Assembly: GCA_001819605.1 (NCBI GenBank)
Contig: MHNE01000011.1
Location: forward strand, 1-32,385
Length of the DNA stretch: 32,385 bases
Reading direction: 5' to 3'
Source: Candidatus Portnoybacteria bacterium RIFCSPLOWO2_01_FULL_43_11
GTDB lineage: Bacteria > Patescibacteriota > Minisyncoccia > Portnoybacterales > UBA2143
A model generated the notes under the pieces. It was not told where the DNA came from. It did no database searches and worked only from the letters and a program-made list of their open reading frames with translations. Below, one piece after another: positions 30,496 through 32,385 of this stretch. The position numbers and the translations under genes are program-made. The first letter of the stretch is position 1. Each line of letters opens with the position of its first letter.

Positions 30496-30568
30496 GCGCC
30501 CGTAGCTCAGCGGATAGAGCATCAGCTTGCGGAGCTGGGGGTCAGAGGTTCAAATCCTCTCGGGCGCG
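30496..30568 (+). tRNA. tRNA-Arg(GCG)
   Basis: The acceptor GCGCCCG pairs with CGGGCGC. The D-arm is GCTC...GAGC with A20 in the loop. The anticodon arm TCAGC-TTGCGGA-GCTGG gives anticodon GCG. The T-arm is AGAGG-TTCAAAT-CCTCT, the discriminator G. It would read CGC and CGU directly. Most bacteria use ACG edited to ICG instead, so this anticodon is uncommon. It lies 3 bases after the upstream stop codon. Confidence 0.93.
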
Positions 30569-30582
30569 CTGAAAAATTTCAT

Positions 30583-30591
30583 TGTGGATAA
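30583..30591 (+). promoter_or_regulatory. Perfect DnaA-box 9-mer (cassette 1)
   Basis: TGTGGATAA, 8 bases upstream of TTGACA at 30600. Confidence 0.5.
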
Positions 30592-30599
30592 TCAAGCGC

Positions 30600-30629
30600 T
30601 TGACAAGATTTTTGCGGCTATGCTATCTT
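30600..30629 (+). promoter_or_regulatory. Promoter of small-protein cassette 1
   Basis: A perfect TTGACA (30600-30605), then TGC-TATCTT (extended -10, hexamer 30624-30629) with an 18-base spacer. The start would be near 30636, opening a leader of about 280 nt before the first well-supported gene. Confidence 0.7.
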
Positions 30630-30655
30630 AGGAATAGCTTTACGATTGAAAAAAA

Positions 30656-30727
30656 ATGAATAACTTAACTTATCAAAAAAATATTATTAACATTATTTTG
30701 GTCGGTTTTTGCGAATCGACTGTTTGA
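30656..30727 (+). CDS. Possible leader peptide of cassette 1
   Basis: A 23-codon frame, ATG to TGA, encoding MNNLTYQKNIINIILVGFCES plus TV. The run ATT ATT AAC ATT ATT TTG GTC comes just before and at the first hairpin arm (30701-30707), and the stop lies just after the second arm. That placement is the same as in ribosome-controlled attenuators with Ile/Leu/Val control codons. No clear Shine-Dalgarno is seen, so translation is unproven. Confidence 0.35.
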   Translation: MNNLTYQKNIINIILVGFCESTV

Positions 30728-30790
30728 GGTGTAAATTGATTAAATAAAGATTAGGCCTTAAATAGTCGGTTCACAAAACCGATTTTTTGT
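30701..30790 (+). terminator. Attenuator-like hairpin set of cassette 1
   Basis: Four segments can pair in exclusive ways. 1 is GTCGGTT (30701-30707), 2 is GAATCGACT (30713-30721), 3 is AGTCGGTTC (30764-30772) and 4 is AACCGA (30777-30782). The 1:2 pairing gives 7 bp and 2:3 gives 9 bp with one G-U. The 3:4 pairing gives a terminator stem with CACAA loop followed by TTTTTTGTTTTTT. Segments 1 and 3 are near copies. Confidence 0.65.
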
Positions 30791-30795
30791 TTTTT

Positions 30796-30865
30796 GGGAC
30801 GCTGCTTCTTAACCGAAAAAGAAAGAAAAAGGGTAAAACTTACCGCAAGTTTTACCCCGCGTCCC
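30796..30865 (+). ncRNA. Nested hairpin in the 5' leader of the 68-aa gene
   Basis: GGGACGC (30796-30802) pairs with GCGTCCC (30859-30865). Inside, GGGTAAAACTT (30831-30841) pairs perfectly with AAGTTTTACCC (30847-30857) around an ACCGC loop. The 28-nt internal loop is A-rich. It ends about 35 nt before the Shine-Dalgarno. I do not recognise it as a known riboswitch; it may be a regulatory leader or part of a stable small RNA. Confidence 0.5.
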
Positions 30866-30913
30866 CTAATTGTTCCTTTAAAATTTTGTTCTTTTAGAGA
30901 GGAGGTGAAATTA

Positions 30914-31120
30914 GTGTTTTCTGTTTATGTAAGAAAACAAAACAACAATGAATGGTTCCGAGTGTTTTCTTCAGATTCAGACCAAGAAAGAGGGGAGACT
31001 GCTTTTGTTTTAGCTAATGAAGTTTTTGGAGAGGCGAGATTTATTAGATCTGAAGAATCATCCCCTGTAACAGTAGACAATAATTTTTTTGAAAAAGTAG
31101 AAATTACAGAAGGGAGGTAA
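30914..31120 (+). CDS. Small hypothetical protein (68 aa), GTG start
   Basis: The start is GTG at 30914, chosen because a near-perfect AGGAGGTGA lies 5-8 bases upstream; the open frame extends further upstream but through a hairpin region. The product begins MFSVYVRKQNNNEWFRVFSS, is acidic overall, and has no Cys, membrane helix or catalytic motif. It ends EKVEITEGR, with the stop overlapping the next ATG (TAATG), so translation is coupled. A compact soluble alpha/beta domain is plausible. Family not recognised. Confidence 0.7.
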   Translation: MFSVYVRKQNNNEWFRVFSSDSDQERGETAFVLANEVFGEARFIRSEESSPVTVDNNFFEKVEITEGR

Positions 31121-31308
31121 TGATGGTAGAAATTAATGGCGATGGAATCTTAGAAATTAGACTCCGAAATACCGAAAAAGAAATGGAGGCCATTGAAAAG
31201 AAAATAGACAACAAAAGAATTTCGGAAGGAAAAAAAGAAAAATTACTTTTTCGCTGGTATTATCTGAAAGAATATGTTAGGCCACGCCAAACAAAAACGC
31301 AATTTTAG
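31120..31308 (+). CDS. Small hypothetical helical protein (62 aa)
   Basis: The start is ATG at 31120 (a second ATG follows at 31123), with GGGAGGT a few bases upstream. The product is highly charged and mostly helical: LRNTEKEMEAIEKKIDNKRI then SEGKKEKLLFRWYYLKEY, a likely coiled coil of about 40 residues. It is the second gene of cassette 1 and overlaps the first by one base. No membrane segment or enzyme motif is present. Family not recognised. Confidence 0.68.
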   Translation: MMVEINGDGILEIRLRNTEKEMEAIEKKIDNKRISEGKKEKLLFRWYYLKEYVRPRQTKTQF

Positions 31309-31318
31309 TTTCACTACC

Positions 31319-31357
31319 TGGGAGAAGTTGGAAAATTCAGCTCCTCCCTTTTTTATT
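31319..31357 (+). terminator. Terminator of cassette 1
   Basis: GGGAG (31320-31324) pairs with CTCCC (31344-31348), with inner GTTG/CAGC pairing, followed by TTTTTTATTT. The downstream sequence CTCCCTTTTTTATTT is identical to the end of the cassette 2 terminator. Confidence 0.75.
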
Positions 31358-31377
31358 TAACAACCTTAAAATGAAAA

Positions 31378-31386
31378 TGTGGATAA
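31378..31386 (+). promoter_or_regulatory. Perfect DnaA-box 9-mer (cassette 2)
   Basis: TGTGGATAA, 9 bases upstream of TTGACA at 31396. Confidence 0.5.
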
Positions 31387-31395
31387 CTTATTTTC

Positions 31396-31423
31396 TTGAC
31401 AAATAATTTAAGGATGATAAGCT
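31396..31423 (+). promoter_or_regulatory. Promoter of small-protein cassette 2
   Basis: A perfect TTGACA (31396-31401), 16-base spacer, TAAGCT (31418-31423) with TGA before it (extended -10). The start would be near 31430, about four bases before the leader ORF's ATG. Confidence 0.6.
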
Positions 31424-31433
31424 TATGTAGAAT

Positions 31434-31556
31434 ATGGATTTCAAGCAATTTGAATTAAATAAATTTAATCACCAAGCCCCAAATCAAGAGCTTTGTTTGG
31501 TTTTGTTGCTTTTAGTATTGTCCCACGGCTTGGTGGAAGATTTTGAAATAAGTTAA
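31434..31556 (+). CDS. Possible leader peptide of cassette 2
   Basis: A 40-codon frame from ATG at 31434 to TAA. The middle is a run of Leu/Val codons (ELCLVLLLLVL), placed between hairpin segments 1 and 2 of the attenuator-like region. With transcription starting near 31430 the mRNA would be nearly leaderless. A ribosome held at the Leu/Val run would free segment 2 to form the antiterminator. Coding status is unproven; hydrophobic frames arise easily in T-rich DNA. Confidence 0.35.
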   Translation: MDFKQFELNKFNHQAPNQELCLVLLLLVLSHGLVEDFEIS

Positions 31557-31614
31557 ATATAAAATAATTTAAAGTAATTAAAAAACCAATCTTTCACCAA
31601 AAGATTGGTTTTTT
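31470..31614 (+). terminator. Attenuator-like hairpin set of cassette 2
   Basis: Segment 1 CACCAAGCC (31470-31478) pairs perfectly with GGCTTGGTG (31527-31535). The overlapping segment TTGGTGGAAGATT (31530-31542) can instead pair over 13 bases, with one G-U, with AATCTTTCACCAA (31588-31600). That region is otherwise the 5' arm and loop of a terminator with a 15-bp stem, AAAAAACCAATCTTT/AAAGATTGGTTTTTT (31580-31614). The alternatives exclude each other, as in classic attenuators. Confidence 0.7.
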
Positions 31615-31680
31615 GGTTTATTAGGAAGGATTTGTTCTTTTAAAATTTATGATTAACCATTTTTAAGAAAGGGAAGAAAA

Positions 31681-31821
31681 ATGGGCAGAAGGTCAAAAAA
31701 AAGAAAAGCGAGAATTAAAGGATTTGAAAAAAAGAAACACATAGCATTACTACATTCAAACAATGAGGAAGTGGCTAGATTACAGGCCATAATTAACAAA
31801 ATACAAGCGTGTCGTTTGTAA
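31681..31821 (+). CDS. Very small basic protein (46 aa)
   Basis: ATG at 31681 is preceded by AAGAAAGGGAAGAAAA, a purine-rich ribosome binding site. The product opens MGRRSKKRKARIKGFEKKKH, so the first 20 residues are extremely basic. It then has a short amphipathic helix (SNNEEVARLQAIINKIQACRL). It looks like a nucleic-acid-binding peptide or a ribosome-associated peptide, but I do not recognise it. It is the first gene after the cassette 2 attenuator. Confidence 0.6.
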   Translation: MGRRSKKRKARIKGFEKKKHIALLHSNNEEVARLQAIINKIQACRL

Positions 31822-31844
31822 ATAACTTAAAGGAGATGAAATAG

Positions 31845-32000
31845 TTGATAAAAGCAGAAGAAATAAAAAAGGCGAAAAAGTTTAAATGCACTAATCCGTC
31901 GTGTATCAGACACGACCACGATATAATCCCGGAAAACGGCCAAACAAAATGCAGAGATTGCGGATGGCCGTTAAGGGAAAGTAACGGTTGTATATTTTAA
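31845..32000 (+). CDS. Small zinc-ribbon-like protein (51 aa), TTG start
   Basis: The start is TTG at 31845, chosen because AAAGGAGATG lies 5-8 bases upstream and no ATG is in frame before the Cys motif. The product has CTNPSC (C15, C20) and CRDCGW (C36, C39), a two-knuckle zinc ribbon, with a His pair (H23, H25) between them. The N terminus is Lys-rich. Such ribbons bind nucleic acids or proteins. It is the second gene of cassette 2, 23 bases after the 46-aa gene. Confidence 0.65.
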   Translation: MIKAEEIKKAKKFKCTNPSCIRHDHDIIPENGQTKCRDCGWPLRESNGCIF

Positions 32001-32019
32001 AAAGGAGATGCCTATGTAG
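32001..32019 (+). other. Ribosome binding site followed by an ATG-TAG start-stop
   Basis: AAAGGAGATG is followed at normal spacing by ATG (32014-32016) and immediately TAG (32017-32019). The same AAAGGAGATG precedes the zinc-ribbon gene. It is either a minimal start-stop element or the remnant of a deleted third gene, just ahead of the terminator. Confidence 0.4.
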
Positions 32020-32028
32020 CAAACCCAT

Positions 32029-32056
32029 GGGAGAGCAAAGCTCTCCCTTTTTTATT
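32029..32056 (+). terminator. Terminator of cassette 2
   Basis: GGGAGAGC (32029-32036), loop AAA, GCTCTCCC (32040-32047), then TTTTTTATTTT. Confidence 0.88.
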
Positions 32057-32070
32057 TTAAAAAATACGGC

Positions 32071-32079
32071 TGTGGATAA
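32071..32079 (+). promoter_or_regulatory. Perfect DnaA-box 9-mer upstream of recG
   Basis: TGTGGATAA, 7 bases upstream of TTGACA at 32087. Confidence 0.5.
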
Positions 32080-32086
32080 GTTCTTC

Positions 32087-32114
32087 TTGACAAATATTTT
32101 TGAGCGGGCAGAAT
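32087..32114 (+). promoter_or_regulatory. Promoter of recG
   Basis: A perfect TTGACA (32087-32092), 16-base spacer, CAGAAT (32109-32114). The -10 lies within the left arm of a hairpin (32106-32128), so the hairpin may act as an operator or early terminator. Confidence 0.5.
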
Positions 32115-32138
32115 TGGACATTCTGCCCTATTTTATTT
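32106..32138 (+). promoter_or_regulatory. Inverted repeat over the recG promoter
   Basis: GGGCAGAAT (32106-32114) and ATTCTGCCC (32120-32128) are perfect 9-bp arms with a TGGAC loop, followed by TATTTTATTT. It overlaps the -10 and the predicted start. It could be a protein operator, or a terminator for readthrough from cassette 2. Confidence 0.5.
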
Positions 32139-32149
32139 ATGATTCTACT

Positions 32150-32385
32150 ATGCTCCCCATCATTTCCTCAAACAGCCCAATTGAACATTTGAAAAAAGTC
32201 GGGCCCGCTTATTTAAAAGTCCTTCATAAAGTCGGCATTAAAACCATCAAGGACCTGCTTTTTTATTTTCCCCACCGCTACGATGATTTTAGCCAAATTG
32301 CGCTAATCAGTCAGCTTAAAATAGGCCAGACCGCCACGATTCAAGGAAAAATTTCGGAAATTAAAAATATAAGGACTTGGAAAAA
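32150..32385 (+). CDS. recG: ATP-dependent DNA helicase RecG, N-terminal fragment (cut by window end)
   Basis: The first 78 codons are present. The product has the RecG wedge-domain opening SPIEHLKKVGPAYLKVLHKVGI then KTIKDLLFYFPHRYDD, followed by the start of the OB fold (IGQTATIQGKISEIKNI). RecG remodels stalled replication forks and recombination intermediates. The start is ATG at 32150; an ATG at 32139 is in another frame that soon stops. No Shine-Dalgarno is visible. The gene continues beyond the window, so the helicase motifs cannot be checked. Confidence 0.9.
   Translation, partial: MLPIISSNSPIEHLKKVGPAYLKVLHKVGIKTIKDLLFYFPHRYDDFSQIALISQLKIGQTATIQGKISEIKNIRTWK

Noticed and set aside
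30636-30790. T-box or other known riboswitch ahead of cassette 1
   Set aside because: No T-box consensus or recognised aptamer core was found; the competing hairpins with a leader frame fit an attenuator better.
31906-32121. A 71-codon minus-strand frame opposite the zinc-ribbon gene and recG promoter
   Set aside because: It crosses a terminator and a promoter and opposes a small gene with a good ribosome binding site and a Cys4 motif.
35-32385. UGA read as glycine or tryptophan
   Set aside because: Trp is encoded by TGG throughout, reading frames of recognised families end at normal lengths, and no in-frame UGA is needed to explain any gene.

Overview
The window is AT-rich, gene-dense bacterial DNA that looks like a member of the Candidate Phyla Radiation (Patescibacteria), most probably a Parcubacteria-type genome. 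The grounds are a complete but compact type IV pilus operon without outer-membrane secretin genes, very large Ser/Thr-rich surface proteins of the kind seen in that group, a DUF5667-type sigma/anti-sigma pair, many short hypothetical proteins, and abundant palindromic repeats. UGA works as a normal stop here, so the recoded Gracilibacteria/Absconditabacteria lineages are unlikely. The assignment is an inference from gene content; there is no rRNA in the window.

Layout. From 35 to 26835 nearly everything is on the minus strand, so it is read right to left. A pilus operon, pilM-pilN-pilO-pilB-response regulator-pilT-pilC, runs from 26835 to 19998. It is followed by a major-pilin-like gene with its own strong ribosome binding site and terminator, and by the prepilin peptidase gene pilD. 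Next comes a nucleotide-rhamnose block: a trypsin-like protein that has lost its catalytic triad, rmlB, and a reductase resembling the plant NRS/ER epimerase-reductase. A small HTH protein follows, then rmlA overlapping an ECF sigma factor and its probable membrane anti-sigma partner. Three exported surface proteins (1195, 194 and 514 aa) come next. The left end holds an envelope-glycan cluster: a TPR protein, a dolichyl-phosphate-mannose-synthase-like GT2, a GT39-like membrane glycosyltransferase, an O-antigen-ligase-like protein with TPRs, and a NYN-domain protein. Together these genes look like a surface programme of pili, an S-layer-like coat, and lipid-linked sugar synthesis and transfer.

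From 26944 on, genes are on the plus strand: comF, tRNA-Ser(GCU), a small membrane protein, a second Cys-rich pilin-like protein, tRNA-Ser(UGA), a polytopic membrane protein, a YkgJ-type Cys-cluster protein, a two-helix membrane protein and tRNA-Arg(GCG). The last 1.8 kb holds two small-protein transcription units built alike. Each has a perfect DnaA-box 9-mer, a TTGACA promoter, a short hydrophobic leader ORF, three mutually exclusive hairpins ending in a terminator (an attenuator layout), one or two tiny genes with strong ribosome binding sites, and a CTCCC-T-run terminator. The 5' end of recG follows, behind a third DnaA-box/TTGACA promoter.

The most unusual signals are: (1) a palindromic DNA family with arms reading CCCCGCACCTWTTGA that sits inside coding sequence in a consistent frame and adds a TPHLL peptide to PilD (twice) and to the pseudoprotease; (2) two ~160-nt structured elements and two ~100-nt spacer elements whose flanks are conserved while their stems change on both sides; (3) the twin attenuator-like leaders; (4) the triad-less pseudoprotease; (5) the plant-like rhamnose enzyme. 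All of this was read by eye, with no database search or folding program.
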